Below are positions 1 to 9,114 of a stretch of 64,000 nucleotides of DNA, one piece after another. How positions within the stretch are numbered: position 1 is the first letter of the stretch; each line of letters opens with the position of its first letter. Below the pieces are notes generated by a model. It made no database searches. It was not told the origin of the DNA and worked only from the letters and a program-made list of their open reading frames with translations. The DNA comes from Poritiphilus flavus (lineage in GTDB: Bacteria > Bacteroidota > Bacteroidia > Flavobacteriales > Flavobacteriaceae). The translations under genes and the position numbers were made by a program. The stretch is from assembly GCF_009901585.1 (NCBI RefSeq), contig NZ_WXYO01000001.1, forward strand, positions 248,001-312,000, written 5' to 3'.

Positions 1-99
1 AGATTTAACTATCTTGACCTAACAGTATAGTACAGGATACACATACGCTGTAGTTGCCCTACTTTCGTCTCAATGGTCGCTTAAAATTTCCAATGAATT

Positions 100-2199
100 A
101 TGCAAACAAAGGCATTTAAACATGTTACCTATTTATGGGATGAAGGAAAGGCTTCGACACTCTCCGGGGATGAGGTGGCTCTCTTTCTCTACCGCTCAAA
201 TATTCTGGGTGCAGACCTGAGAATCACAAACTATGGCGGAGGGAATACCAGTTGCAAAACCATCGAAACAGATCCTTTGACCGGTGAGAAGGTCGAAGTG
301 ATGTGGATCAAGGGTTCCGGAGGGGATATCGGTACCCTCACCAAAAAAGGTATCGCAGGCTTGTATACCGAAAGATTGCGTAACCTGAAAAAAGTCTATC
401 AGGGCTTGCACGACGAAGACCGAATGGTGGGTCTTTTTGAACATTGTATATACGATTTGGATAGTAAAGCTCCTTCTATTGACACTCCACTGCACGGATT
501 ACTACCCTTTAAGCACATTGACCACTTGCATCCTGATGCGTTGATTGCAGTGGCCGCGGCCAAAGACAGTAAAAGTATCACCCAGGAAATCTGGGGAGAT
601 GCCATGGGGTGGGTGCCTTGGCAACGACCGGGGTTTGACCTAGGGCTGCAACTGGAAAAATGTTTGGAAGAAAACCCGGGCATACGGGGCATCGTTTTGG
701 AGAGTCACGGGCTGTTCACATGGGGCGACACTTCGTACGATTGTTATATAAACAGTCTTGAGGTCATTGAAATGGCTTCGGAATATATTGCCAATAAAAT
801 TAAGGAAAACGCAAGTGTTTTTGGTGGAGATAAGATAACAGCTGAGCCACCTAACGTCCGCATGGAAAAGGCGGCACAGTTGATGCCCCTGCTCCGTGGA
901 CTTTGCTCTTCCAACAAGCGAATGATTGGACATTTTTCCGATAGTGAAACGGTGATGGAGTATATAAACAGTAATGATTTGGAACGTTTGGCGCCAATGG
1001 GGACTTCATGTCCCGATCACTTTCTCAGGACCAAGATCCAGCCCTTGGTACTGAATCTGGATACGAAAGAAGATCTATCTGATCCAAAAGAAATATTAAA
1101 AAAGCTGCAACCTGCTTTTGACAACTATCGCAAGGAATACGAGGAGTACTACGAGAAATGCAAGCGGGACAGCAGTCCGCCCATGCGTGACCCAAACCCG
1201 GTCATCATCATATATCCGGGCATTGGCATGTTCAGCTTTGCCAGGAATAAACAAACAGCACGGGTCGCGAGTGAGTTCTATGTAAATGCTATCAATGTTA
1301 TGCGGGGGGCGGAGGCCATTTCTGAATATACATCATTGCCAAGACAGGAGGCTTTTGACATAGAATACTGGTTGCTGGAAGAGGCCAAACTACAGCGTAT
1401 GCCCAAAGAGAAACCTTTATCACGAAAAGTGGCCCTGATTACAGGTGCCGGGGGTGGCATTGGCAAGGCCATTGCCGATAAGCTGGCCGATGAAGGTGCT
1501 AACGTTGTGCTGACCGATATCGATGAAGATAGGCTCAAAGAAGCTGAGGCAACTTTTGGTAAAGATGTGGCGAGTTACGGCGTTTGCGATGTCACCGATG
1601 CGAAATCCATCGCCGAGGCCTATAGAAAAGCCTGTTTGGAGTTTGGTGGAGTCGATATCGTAGTACATTCTGCAGGCCTGGCCATTTCAAAACCTTTGGA
1701 AGCGACCAGCGAAAAGGATTGGGAGCTCTTACAAAATGTATTGGTCAAAGGTCAGTTTGAATTAGCCAAACAAGCTGTGACTATTATGAAAAAGCAAGGA
1801 TTGGATGGTGATTTCATCAGTATCGCCAGTAAAAATGGACTGGTCGCTGGCCCCAACAATGTCGGTTATGGTACCGCCAAGGCCGCCCAGCAGCACATGG
1901 CCCGCCTATTGGCCGCTGAGCTTGGACCGAACAGAATACGGGTAAATGTTGTCAATCCCGATGGGGTCATTGTGGGCAGTAAAATCTGGGAGGGTGAATG
2001 GGCCGAGGGGCGTGCGAAAGCCTATGGCATTTCAGTGGAGGAACTGCCAGCCCACTATGCCAAACGCAATCTGTTGAATGAAATTATCTATCCCGAAGAT
2101 ATCGCGAATGGGGTATTCGCATTGGTGGCCGTCCTCGACAAATCTACCGGGAACATCATCAATGTCGATGGAGGGATGGCCAATGCCTTCGTCCGATAA
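100..2199 (+). CDS. Bifunctional rhamnulose-1-phosphate aldolase / short-chain dehydrogenase
   Basis: Two enzymes in one chain of 699 residues. Residues 1-430 form a class II aldolase/adducin-type domain with the metal-binding run HIDHLHPD (139-146). Residues 442-699 are a short-chain dehydrogenase: the Rossmann motif TGAGGGIG is at 448-455 and the catalytic Y590-xxx-K594 pair is present. In characterised fusions (RhaE/RhaD-SDR type) the first half splits L-rhamnulose 1-phosphate into dihydroxyacetone phosphate and L-lactaldehyde, and the second half oxidises lactaldehyde to lactate with NAD+. It is the first gene of a tight rightward operon with isomerase, kinase, lactate oxidoreductase and permease, which supports the assignment. 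The 99 bases upstream show no convincing -33/-7 promoter pair, so transcription may begin before the window. Confidence 0.93.
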   Translation: MQTKAFKHVTYLWDEGKASTLSGDEVALFLYRSNILGADLRITNYGGGNTSCKTIETDPLTGEKVEVMWIKGSGGDIGTLTKKGIAGLYTERLRNLKKVYQGLHDEDRMVGLFEHCIYDLDSKAPSIDTPLHGLLPFKHIDHLHPDALIAVAAAKDSKSITQEIWGDAMGWVPWQRPGFDLGLQLEKCLEENPGIRGIVLESHGLFTWGDTSYDCYINSLEVIEMASEYIANKIKENASVFGGDKITAEPPNVRMEKAAQLMPLLRGLCSSNKRMIGHFSDSETVMEYINSNDLERLAPMGTSCPDHFLRTKIQPLVLNLDTKEDLSDPKEILKKLQPAFDNYRKEYEEYYEKCKRDSSPPMRDPNPVIIIYPGIGMFSFARNKQTARVASEFYVNAINVMRGAEAISEYTSLPRQEAFDIEYWLLEEAKLQRMPKEKPLSRKVALITGAGGGIGKAIADKLADEGANVVLTDIDEDRLKEAEATFGKDVASYGVCDVTDAKSIAEAYRKACLEFGGVDIVVHSAGLAISKPLEATSEKDWELLQNVLVKGQFELAKQAVTIMKKQGLDGDFISIASKNGLVAGPNNVGYGTAKAAQQHMARLLAAELGPNRIRVNVVNPDGVIVGSKIWEGEWAEGRAKAYGISVEELPAHYAKRNLLNEIIYPEDIANGVFALVAVLDKSTGNIINVDGGMANAFVR

Positions 2200-2207
2200 T
2201 AAGAATA

Positions 2208-2222
2208 AGACCTGTCAGGTCT
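2208..2222. repeat. Short perfect inverted repeat between the first two rhamnose genes
   Basis: AGACCTG-T-CAGGTCT is a 7-bp perfect dyad with a one-base centre in the 43-bp gap between the aldolase and isomerase genes. No T-tract follows on either strand, so it is not a standard terminator. It may be a processing or partial-attenuation hairpin or a protein site; the sequence alone does not decide. Confidence 0.45.
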
Positions 2223-2242
2223 AAACTCTAGTCTAGAATAGA

Positions 2243-3523
2243 ATGAAAATTGATACCGACCAAATTAAATCGTTGAACCAAAAGCTGATGGCTGACCATC
2301 AAGCGGATTTTGACTTCTTGGCTAATCGGTTGAATCAGCAGGGTAACGATGTCGGCAGCATTGTTGAAAAATTGGCTGGTTTTCAAGTGGCCATCCCAAG
2401 TTGGGCACTGGGTGCCGGGGGTACCAGATTTGGGCGGTTTTCATTTCAGGGCGAACCTGGAAACTTGGCGCAGAAGATTGATGATGTCGGACTTTTGCAA
2501 GCTCTGACCCAAACGGCGGGAGCCATCTCACTACACATTCCATGGGACATTCCAAAGGATTATGACGGCATCAAGGAAAAAGCCGCCTCGCTCGGATTGG
2601 TATTTGATGCCATGAACTCCAACACCTTTCAGGACCAAAGAGGGGCCAAACACAGTTACCGTCATGGTTCATTATCAAGCACGGATAAAGCGGTACGTGA
2701 AAAGGCCATTCAGCACAATGTAGAGGTCATTGAAATTGGGAAAAAGCTTGGTTCCAAAAGCTTAACCGTATGGCTGGCTGACGGTTCCAATTTTCCTGGG
2801 CAGCATAATTTTCAGTTGGCGCTTCTGAATACCCAAGACTGTTTGCAACAGATATATGCGCGACTTCCCGATGACTGGAAGCTTTTTATCGAATACAAAC
2901 CCTACGAACCAAATTTTTACAGTACCGTAATTCAAGATTGGGGCACTTCTTTTATGTTGGCCAATGCCTGTGGTGACAAAGCCTATACACTGGTCGATTT
3001 GGGACACCACTTACCCAACACCAATATCGAGCAAATTGTTTCGACCTTGATGCTCAAGGGCAAGCTCGGCGGATTCCATTTTAATGATAGCAAATATGGT
3101 GACGACGACCTCACAGTGGGTAGCATCAAGCCTTATGCCTTGTTCCTTATTTTTAATGCACTCGTATACGGAATGGAAAACAATCCGCAGAACCCTGATC
3201 TGTCGTGGATGATCGATGCCAGCCATAACATCAAAGACCCCTTAGAAGACCTGATACAATCCCTTGAAGCCATTCAAGAAGCCTATGCCAAGGCTCTTTT
3301 GGTTGACCAAAAAAAGTTGCAGCAGGCCCAAACAGCACATGATGTGGTACTTTGCCAGGAACTGCTTCAAAATGCCTATCGTACTGACGTACGGCCGCTG
3401 CTGCAAAAAGCGCGTATAAATCAAGGTGGGGCCATCGATCCCATCGGGGCATACCGAAACCTCAATGTTCGTGAACAACTCATCAAAGCACGGGGAAAAA
3501 ATACGATTGCTTCAGGTCTGTAA
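2243..3523 (+). CDS. L-rhamnose isomerase-type sugar isomerase (TIM barrel)
   Basis: A 426-residue cytoplasmic protein of the xylose-isomerase-like TIM-barrel superfamily, resembling the Pseudomonas/rhizobial type of L-rhamnose isomerase rather than E. coli RhaA. Metal and substrate ligands typical of the fold can be read in order: the IEYKPYEPN run near residue 216, the LVDLGHH run near 250, GGFHFNDSKYGDDD near 277, and MIDASHNIKDP near 322. It would interconvert L-rhamnose and L-rhamnulose, the first step of the pathway completed by the neighbouring kinase and aldolase. The start at 2243 lies 43 bp after the aldolase gene and the kinase follows 12 bp after the stop, so the three are probably one transcript. 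Confidence 0.9.
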   Translation: MKIDTDQIKSLNQKLMADHQADFDFLANRLNQQGNDVGSIVEKLAGFQVAIPSWALGAGGTRFGRFSFQGEPGNLAQKIDDVGLLQALTQTAGAISLHIPWDIPKDYDGIKEKAASLGLVFDAMNSNTFQDQRGAKHSYRHGSLSSTDKAVREKAIQHNVEVIEIGKKLGSKSLTVWLADGSNFPGQHNFQLALLNTQDCLQQIYARLPDDWKLFIEYKPYEPNFYSTVIQDWGTSFMLANACGDKAYTLVDLGHHLPNTNIEQIVSTLMLKGKLGGFHFNDSKYGDDDLTVGSIKPYALFLIFNALVYGMENNPQNPDLSWMIDASHNIKDPLEDLIQSLEAIQEAYAKALLVDQKKLQQAQTAHDVVLCQELLQNAYRTDVRPLLQKARINQGGAIDPIGAYRNLNVREQLIKARGKNTIASGL

Positions 3524-3535
3524 CAGACAAGGATT

Positions 3536-4909
3536 ATGGGAAAAGAAGTGACCGCAGTATTCGATATCGGAAAGACAAACAAGAAATTTTTTCTTTTCGA
3601 TAAAGACTTTCAAGAAGTACACCGAGAATACAAGAAGTTCAAAGAAATAGAGGATGACGATGGATATCCCGCTGAAAATCTACCGGCCCTTCAGAAATGG
3701 CTGAAGTCACTTTTTGGCGCTATTTTGAAATCAGAAAAATACAACATTACCGCCATCAACTTCTCATCTTATGGCGCCAGTTTCGTGCATCTTGACGAGC
3801 AGGGCGAACCAGTGACGCCACTGTACAACTATACCAAACCTCTGGAACAGGAACTCATCGATGATTTTTATAGCAAGTATGGGCCAGAACAGATATTTTC
3901 AAGAACAACGGGATCTCCTGATTCCGGCATGCTCAATTCTGGTATGCAACTGTATTGGCTGAAATACGAAAAGCCAGAGGTTTTCAAAAAAATCAAATAT
4001 TCATTGCACCTGCCGCAGTACCTCAGCTATGTCTTCACGGGCATTCCGTTGAGCGAATACACGAGCATCGGCTGCCATACTGCATTATGGGACTATGAAA
4101 AAAAAGACTACCATGACTGGGTATATCGTGAAGGGATGGATAAGATTTTACCGCCCATTGTTTCTGCCGAGACCAGTATCAATATGAACTACAACGGCAA
4201 ACATATCAAGATTGGCGTGGGCATTCACGACAGCTCTGCTGCCTTACTGCCCTATGTGCGTAGTATTAAAAAACCTTTTTTGTTACTTTCCACAGGCACC
4301 TGGAGCATTGCCTTGAATCCGTTTGCGGAAGGGGCATTGCCCAATGATGCTGCGGCAACGGGCTGTATCAATTATATGCGTATTAACGGCAAGCCGATAA
4401 AAGCTTCCCGCTTTTTTTTGGGGAAAGAGTACAACCATCAGGTGATGGAACTCTCAAAACGGTACAAGGTGCCTTCAGAAACCCATAGAACCATTGATTT
4501 TGATATTGAAATCTATTCAGAAATCATCAAGGATTTTGAGCCCACTTTCTCATGGAAATTTTTAGAAGGGGAAAGTTGTCCGGTAAAGACCACTTATCCG
4601 CATAAATCGTTTGAAGTCGCCTACCACCAGTTGATGATTGAACTCGTGAAATCACAGCTGCGGTATATTTTGAACTCTAAGGGGAATACCAAAATTACAA
4701 GGTTATATGTGGACGGCGGATTTACCGACAACCCCATTTTTTTAGAGCTGTTGTCACATCATCTGCCCGCAATGAAATTGAGAACGACCGATAATTCCTT
4801 AGGCTCTGCATTGGGTGCCGCCATAGCGATATCGGACACTGAACTAGACGCGAAATTCCTGAAAAGAAACTATTCCGTAAAAAAACATGTGCCCCTAATC
4901 GTTACCTAG
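3536..4909 (+). CDS. FGGY-family carbohydrate kinase, probable rhamnulokinase
   Basis: A 457-residue FGGY kinase. The N-terminal ATPase-fold phosphate loop reads TAVFDIGKTNKK (residues 6-17). The second domain carries the adenosine-binding LLLSTGTWSIALNP run (about 249-262) and the VDGGFTDNP run near 395. By context it phosphorylates L-rhamnulose to the 1-phosphate used by the aldolase two genes upstream. FGGY kinases vary in substrate (rhamnulose, fuculose, xylulose), so the sugar is inferred from the operon. The stop codon is followed after a single base by the ATG of the lactate oxidoreductase gene, indicating translational coupling. Confidence 0.88.
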   Translation: MGKEVTAVFDIGKTNKKFFLFDKDFQEVHREYKKFKEIEDDDGYPAENLPALQKWLKSLFGAILKSEKYNITAINFSSYGASFVHLDEQGEPVTPLYNYTKPLEQELIDDFYSKYGPEQIFSRTTGSPDSGMLNSGMQLYWLKYEKPEVFKKIKYSLHLPQYLSYVFTGIPLSEYTSIGCHTALWDYEKKDYHDWVYREGMDKILPPIVSAETSINMNYNGKHIKIGVGIHDSSAALLPYVRSIKKPFLLLSTGTWSIALNPFAEGALPNDAAATGCINYMRINGKPIKASRFFLGKEYNHQVMELSKRYKVPSETHRTIDFDIEIYSEIIKDFEPTFSWKFLEGESCPVKTTYPHKSFEVAYHQLMIELVKSQLRYILNSKGNTKITRLYVDGGFTDNPIFLELLSHHLPAMKLRTTDNSLGSALGAAIAISDTELDAKFLKRNYSVKKHVPLIVT

Positions 4910-4910
4910 C

Positions 4911-6056
4911 ATGGCAAGCACCTTTGACAGCAACTATCCATCCATAGAAATTCTTCGTGAAAAGGCGAGAAGACGCATCCCCAGATTCGCTTTTGAATAC
5001 TTGGATGGCGGCTGCAATGAAGACATCAATTTACATCGCAATACGACAGAATTGCGAGAGGTACAGCTCAAACCACGGTACATCAGGGATTATAAAGGAG
5101 TCGACATGGCAACACCTCTGTTCGGTATCGACTATGCTGCCCCTTTCGGTATCGCCCCGGTGGGTTTGCAGGGTCTGATGTGGCCCAACTCACCAGAAAT
5201 TTTGGCCAAAGCAGCATTTGAGCATAACATTCCCTTTATACTCAGTACGGTCACGACCATGAGCATAGAGCGTGCCAGTGAACTGACCGAGGGTAATTTC
5301 TGGTTTCAACTGTACAATCCCGTTGAGGACGAATTGAGAAACGACCTGCTCAATAGGGCCAGGGCTGCACAATGTCCTGTTTTGGTATTGCTTTGCGATG
5401 TGCCCACATTTGGATTTCGACCGCGCGATATTCGAAACGGCCTTGCGCTGCCCCCGAAAATATCTCTCAGCAATATCCTGCAAATTATGGGTAAGCCCCT
5501 TTGGGCTTTCAATACCCTAAAATACGGGCAACCCACCTTTGAAACATTGCGCCCTTACACCCCCGAAGGGCTCAACTTAAAACAGTTGGGCAAGTTTATG
5601 GACAAGACCTTCTCCGGGCGCTTGAACGAAGACCGTATCAAGCCCATCCGCGATAAATGGAAAGGGAAGTTGGTCTTGAAAGGAGTCGCTTCCGAGGAAG
5701 ATACCGAAGAGGCCATCAGGTTGGGGTTTGATGGTATCATCGTCTCAAACCATGGGGGCCGTCAATTGGATGCAGGGGAATCTGCAATCGCCCCACTTAG
5801 CCGTATCGCCAAAAAGTATGGTGACAAAATCACAGTAATGATGGACAGTGGTCTACGTTCGGGGCCCGACGTGGCAAGGGCCATGGCTTCGGGTGCACAA
5901 TTTACCTTCATGGGCCGTTCGTTTATGTATGGCGTGGCAGCTTTGGGCCAAAGGGGCGGTGACCATACCATTAACATGCTGAAAATCCAATTACGGCAAG
6001 TTATGGAACAACTGTGCTGCGAAAAAGTGGAAGATTTGCCGCAGCATTTGATTTAA
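4911..6056 (+). CDS. lldD: FMN-dependent alpha-hydroxy-acid oxidoreductase, probable L-lactate dehydrogenase
   Basis: A 381-residue TIM-barrel flavoprotein of the glycolate oxidase/LldD family. The family signature SNHGGRQLD contains the catalytic histidine H281 and substrate-binding R284. FMN contacts are visible in GIAPVGLQGL (80-89), near WFQLY (131-135), and in the C-terminal DSGLRSGPDV and MGRSFMYG runs. The aldolase/dehydrogenase at 100-2199 makes L-lactate, so this enzyme would oxidise it to pyruvate and feed electrons to the respiratory chain. That makes the operon self-sufficient from rhamnose to DHAP and pyruvate. Glycolate or other 2-hydroxy acids remain possible substrates. Confidence 0.88.
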   Translation: MASTFDSNYPSIEILREKARRRIPRFAFEYLDGGCNEDINLHRNTTELREVQLKPRYIRDYKGVDMATPLFGIDYAAPFGIAPVGLQGLMWPNSPEILAKAAFEHNIPFILSTVTTMSIERASELTEGNFWFQLYNPVEDELRNDLLNRARAAQCPVLVLLCDVPTFGFRPRDIRNGLALPPKISLSNILQIMGKPLWAFNTLKYGQPTFETLRPYTPEGLNLKQLGKFMDKTFSGRLNEDRIKPIRDKWKGKLVLKGVASEEDTEEAIRLGFDGIIVSNHGGRQLDAGESAIAPLSRIAKKYGDKITVMMDSGLRSGPDVARAMASGAQFTFMGRSFMYGVAALGQRGGDHTINMLKIQLRQVMEQLCCEKVEDLPQHLI

Positions 6057-6068
6057 TCATACGCAAAC

Positions 6069-7478
6069 ATGACACAATACGATATTGAGGAAGATATAAT
6101 AGAAGCTGCCGGAGGGGAATTTGAGAGACGCCCCGTGCCAAAATCCCACTGGAAGAGCTGGAAAAGTTTTTTGGGGATGTATGCCGGTGAACATGCGGCC
6201 GGCACCGAATTTATGATCGGCCCTCTATTTTTGACCACAGGGGTAAGTGCCTTTGACTTGATTTTAGGTCTGTTAGCAGGAAACTTACTGGCCGTGCTAA
6301 GTTGGCGTTTTTTGACCGCCGAGATAGCGGTAAAGCATCGGCTTACACTATACTATCAACTTGAAAAAATCTGCGGGAAAAACCTGGTCGTCGGTTACAA
6401 CCTTGCCAACGGCGTTCTTTTCTGTTTTCTGGCAGGGGCCATGATCACCGTGTCTGCCACGGCCGTAGGGGTACCTTTCAATATGGAAATGCCCAAATTG
6501 ACCGACACCCTTCCGAACGGCATGACATGGGTCTTGATTGTATTGATCATTGGTGCGGTCATTACGCTCATTGCGGCAAAGGGTTATGATACCGTTTCAA
6601 AAGCCGCCAACTGGATGTCGCCTTTTATCGTACTTGCATTTTTGGCCTGTGGCGTGGTCGCCCTGAACCAATTGGGCATCAACAGTTTTTCGGAGTTTTG
6701 GGATATTTGGGGCGAAGGTTCAGAGCCCTTCCCCGGACAAGTCAAATACGGCTTTTGGCATGTGGTACTCTGGTCCTGGTTTGCCAATGCGGCCATGCAT
6801 GTGGGCATGTCAGACCTTTCTGTTTTCAGATTTGCCAAAAATGCAAATTCAGGTTGGACCACCGCTGCGGGAATGTATATCGGCCACTACATGGCGTGGA
6901 TCGCTGCCGCCCTTTTGTATGCGGTATATTTGAAATCTCCTGAGGCACAACTGATGCTATCGAACGGTGAGGCACCCCCGGTAGCGCCAGGACCTTTGGC
7001 ACATAATGCTATCGGTCTATTCGGAATCGTTGCGGTGGTTCTGGCAGGATGGACAACTGCAAATCCAACAATTTACAGGGCAGGACTCGCCTTTCAGGCC
7101 ATATTACCCAAATTTTCTACGGTTAAAGTCACCATCATCGCCGGGTCAGTCGCCACCATAGCGGGACTCTTTCCGGCCTTTGCTATGAAGTTATTGGGCT
7201 TTGTGGCTCTTTATGGCTTCATTCTTGCGCCATTCGGGGCCATTATTGTTTTTGAGCACTTTTTAAGTAGAAAAGCAGGGGTTATTGAAAATTATGCGGA
7301 AAGAACTAAAACCAAATTCAACAATGCCGTGTTATGGGCATGGCTCATTAGTTTTGCCCTCTTTTATTTTATTTCCATCCAATTTGATGTGTTCCTTTCC
7401 TTTGTAACCTTACCGGCCTGGATTTGTTGTGGGGCGCTGTTTTTGGTACTTAGTAAGTTCTATCAGAGGAACCGGTAA
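6069..7478 (+). CDS. NCS1-like (purine/cytosine permease family) membrane transporter
   Basis: A 469-residue polytopic inner-membrane protein with roughly a dozen hydrophobic segments, starting after a soluble N-terminal region of about 45 residues. The opening segment (FLGMYAGEHAAGTEFMIGP, then LILGLLAGNLLAVLSWR) and later GYNLANGVLF and LAGWTTANPTIYRAGLAF runs resemble nucleobase:cation symporter-1 permeases. It starts 12 bp after the lactate oxidoreductase and ends the operon. Since every upstream gene handles rhamnose carbon, the simplest inference is that it imports L-rhamnose or a related hydroxylated substrate, which would be unusual for NCS1. The family is fairly clear; the substrate is not. 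Confidence 0.75.
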   Translation: MTQYDIEEDIIEAAGGEFERRPVPKSHWKSWKSFLGMYAGEHAAGTEFMIGPLFLTTGVSAFDLILGLLAGNLLAVLSWRFLTAEIAVKHRLTLYYQLEKICGKNLVVGYNLANGVLFCFLAGAMITVSATAVGVPFNMEMPKLTDTLPNGMTWVLIVLIIGAVITLIAAKGYDTVSKAANWMSPFIVLAFLACGVVALNQLGINSFSEFWDIWGEGSEPFPGQVKYGFWHVVLWSWFANAAMHVGMSDLSVFRFAKNANSGWTTAAGMYIGHYMAWIAAALLYAVYLKSPEAQLMLSNGEAPPVAPGPLAHNAIGLFGIVAVVLAGWTTANPTIYRAGLAFQAILPKFSTVKVTIIAGSVATIAGLFPAFAMKLLGFVALYGFILAPFGAIIVFEHFLSRKAGVIENYAERTKTKFNNAVLWAWLISFALFYFISIQFDVFLSFVTLPAWICCGALFLVLSKFYQRNR

Positions 7479-7578
7479 ATGATATTGAACTACCGATTTC
7501 AAATGCTGCTAAGCTCATACCCCGCTATCCCGAAGTTAGTGGACCGCTGATTCTGTTTTTTGTCTATTTGTGATCACG

Positions 7579-7595
7579 ACGAGATATAATCTCGT
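7579..7595. terminator. Perfect dyad between convergent genes, possible bidirectional stop
   Basis: ACGAGAT-ATA-ATCTCGT is a perfect 7-bp stem with a 3-nt loop in the 177-bp gap between the convergent permease and rubredoxin-protein genes. Its position suits a shared terminator, but neither side has a clean run of Ts, so function is uncertain. Confidence 0.4.
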
Positions 7596-7655
7596 GGCAG
7601 CGCAAGGTTATTTTGTTTTATCCTGTTCATTACTTATCGTACATTTTAATCCAGG

Positions 7656-9104
7656 CTAGGCACCGCTTTTATGATTTATCAAAGGAATTGAGATCTTCTC
7701 GAACTGCGACTTCACTGATTCACAGACCGGGCAGTTGTAGTGATCCGGAAGTTTGTCAAATGGGGTTCCCGCCTTGATATCATTTTTACTATCTCCAACC
7801 GACATATCGTAGATCGTAAGACAAGATTGGCATTGGTACACCGTAACCGCTACGTCTTCTTTTTCAAGAGCCTTTTTGCTCTTTTCGCGAACGGTTCCAA
7901 GTTGTTTAAAGTACTTTTTACTCAATTCCATAAGCAGTCCCGGAAGCTCGATCTTGTCAACATCCAGGGCGTAAGAAAAATAGTTGCGCGTATTCGGATC
8001 AAAATTCTCAGAATGTAAAACATTGTAGGTAGGCCGGACCTCAAAATCACGGACAATTGTCGGTGCCTGGTTTTTTTCAATGATCACAGAGGCGAAATGC
8101 GATCGTTTACCAACATCATTACTAATACCAAAAGTGAGGCCATAGGTGCTGATATCGTTCTGATCAAAGCTCCGGACCAGGAACTTCTTCAACTCCAGCG
8201 CTTCTTTATCGTCTACAGGCAAATGCCAATTCATTTCAAGTTGAGAATGCCGTACATTGATCCCTCTCTGACCCAAAAAGCTTTCCAACTCAGGCCTGCT
8301 GTTTTGTTTGATCCCTTTTATAATAAAGGACTTCCAGGGTGTAATACAGATTTTTCCAATACTGTTATCCAAACAAAAACCGCAAAGGTTTTTCAGGAAC
8401 TCCAGGTCGTACCTGTTGTTTCTCCAATACAATCCCAACCAATACCGGTCAATGCCCATCCGGTTCATCCCTTCGTAATACGGAAATGTCAGGTAGGGAA
8501 TTTCCAGTTTCTTATCAAGGGTCTTATTATTGGTATCCAGGGTCTTGCTAATAAGTGAAAATAGGGATTCAATATCGGTAATCTCTGTGTATACCTCCTC
8601 AATTACCCTGGAGATCGCCACTATATCCCAGCTATAAATAAGCACGGGATAAAAACCGGTTTCTCCCCAGCCAGGAAGGTCTAAATGCAAGTACCAATAG
8701 TCTTCCTGGTCCGATGCCACAAAATTCAGATTCCCACTAAATATAGGAACTAACCGCTGTTTGGGATCAGTAATATTGATCTTCAATATTGGCAAATAAT
8801 CAAAACGCTCCAATATATAGAGGTAGGTGGAACCCTTTAGCCAATAGGTCATTTCGAATATATCCGCAGATACATATGAAGAAACAATATTTTGATAGCT
8901 TCTGTCTTCAATGAGATTGTTCTCGAATTCCGAACTTCCAATCTGGGAAGGATCCGTATTTTCTAAAGGAAATAGCAAATCCTGTCGTGAACCGAAATAG
9001 ACTTCAGTGAGCCCAGCCGACTGGAGCAGGGTAATATTATCTTTCAATTCCCCCGGGGAAGTAACTCCGCCTTTGATCAATATGCGATGTAAATCGTCAT
9101 TCAT
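7656..9104 (-). CDS. Rubredoxin protein with a siroheme-reductase-like N-terminal region lacking cofactor cysteines
   Basis: 482 residues. The C-terminus is a rubredoxin: iron ligands C425-xx-C428 and C458-xx-C461, with the typical GTPFDKLPDHYNCP approach. Residues 1-400 look like the repeated ferredoxin-like halves of nitrite/sulfite reductases: GGVTSPGEL with FGSRQDLLF (12-45) matches the first half, and IGKICITPWKSFIIKG (249-264) the second. The C-x5-C / C-x3-C cluster for siroheme and 4Fe-4S is absent, so catalysis like that of NirB is unlikely. The gene begins 10 bp after the nitrate reductase stop and ends the leftward arm. I infer an electron carrier or assembly partner for the reductase. 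The rubredoxin call is firm, the fold call moderate, and the role is inference. Confidence 0.8.
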   Translation of the reverse strand: MNDDLHRILIKGGVTSPGELKDNITLLQSAGLTEVYFGSRQDLLFPLENTDPSQIGSSEFENNLIEDRSYQNIVSSYVSADIFEMTYWLKGSTYLYILERFDYLPILKINITDPKQRLVPIFSGNLNFVASDQEDYWYLHLDLPGWGETGFYPVLIYSWDIVAISRVIEEVYTEITDIESLFSLISKTLDTNNKTLDKKLEIPYLTFPYYEGMNRMGIDRYWLGLYWRNNRYDLEFLKNLCGFCLDNSIGKICITPWKSFIIKGIKQNSRPELESFLGQRGINVRHSQLEMNWHLPVDDKEALELKKFLVRSFDQNDISTYGLTFGISNDVGKRSHFASVIIEKNQAPTIVRDFEVRPTYNVLHSENFDPNTRNYFSYALDVDKIELPGLLMELSKKYFKQLGTVREKSKKALEKEDVAVTVYQCQSCLTIYDMSVGDSKNDIKAGTPFDKLPDHYNCPVCESVKSQFEKISIPLINHKSGA

Positions 9105-9114
9105 ACCTGCACCG

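Noticed and set aside
8097-8558. 153-codon open frame opposite the rubredoxin-protein gene
   Set aside because: It is antisense to a gene with clear domains, its translation shows no family features, and codon use follows the real frame.
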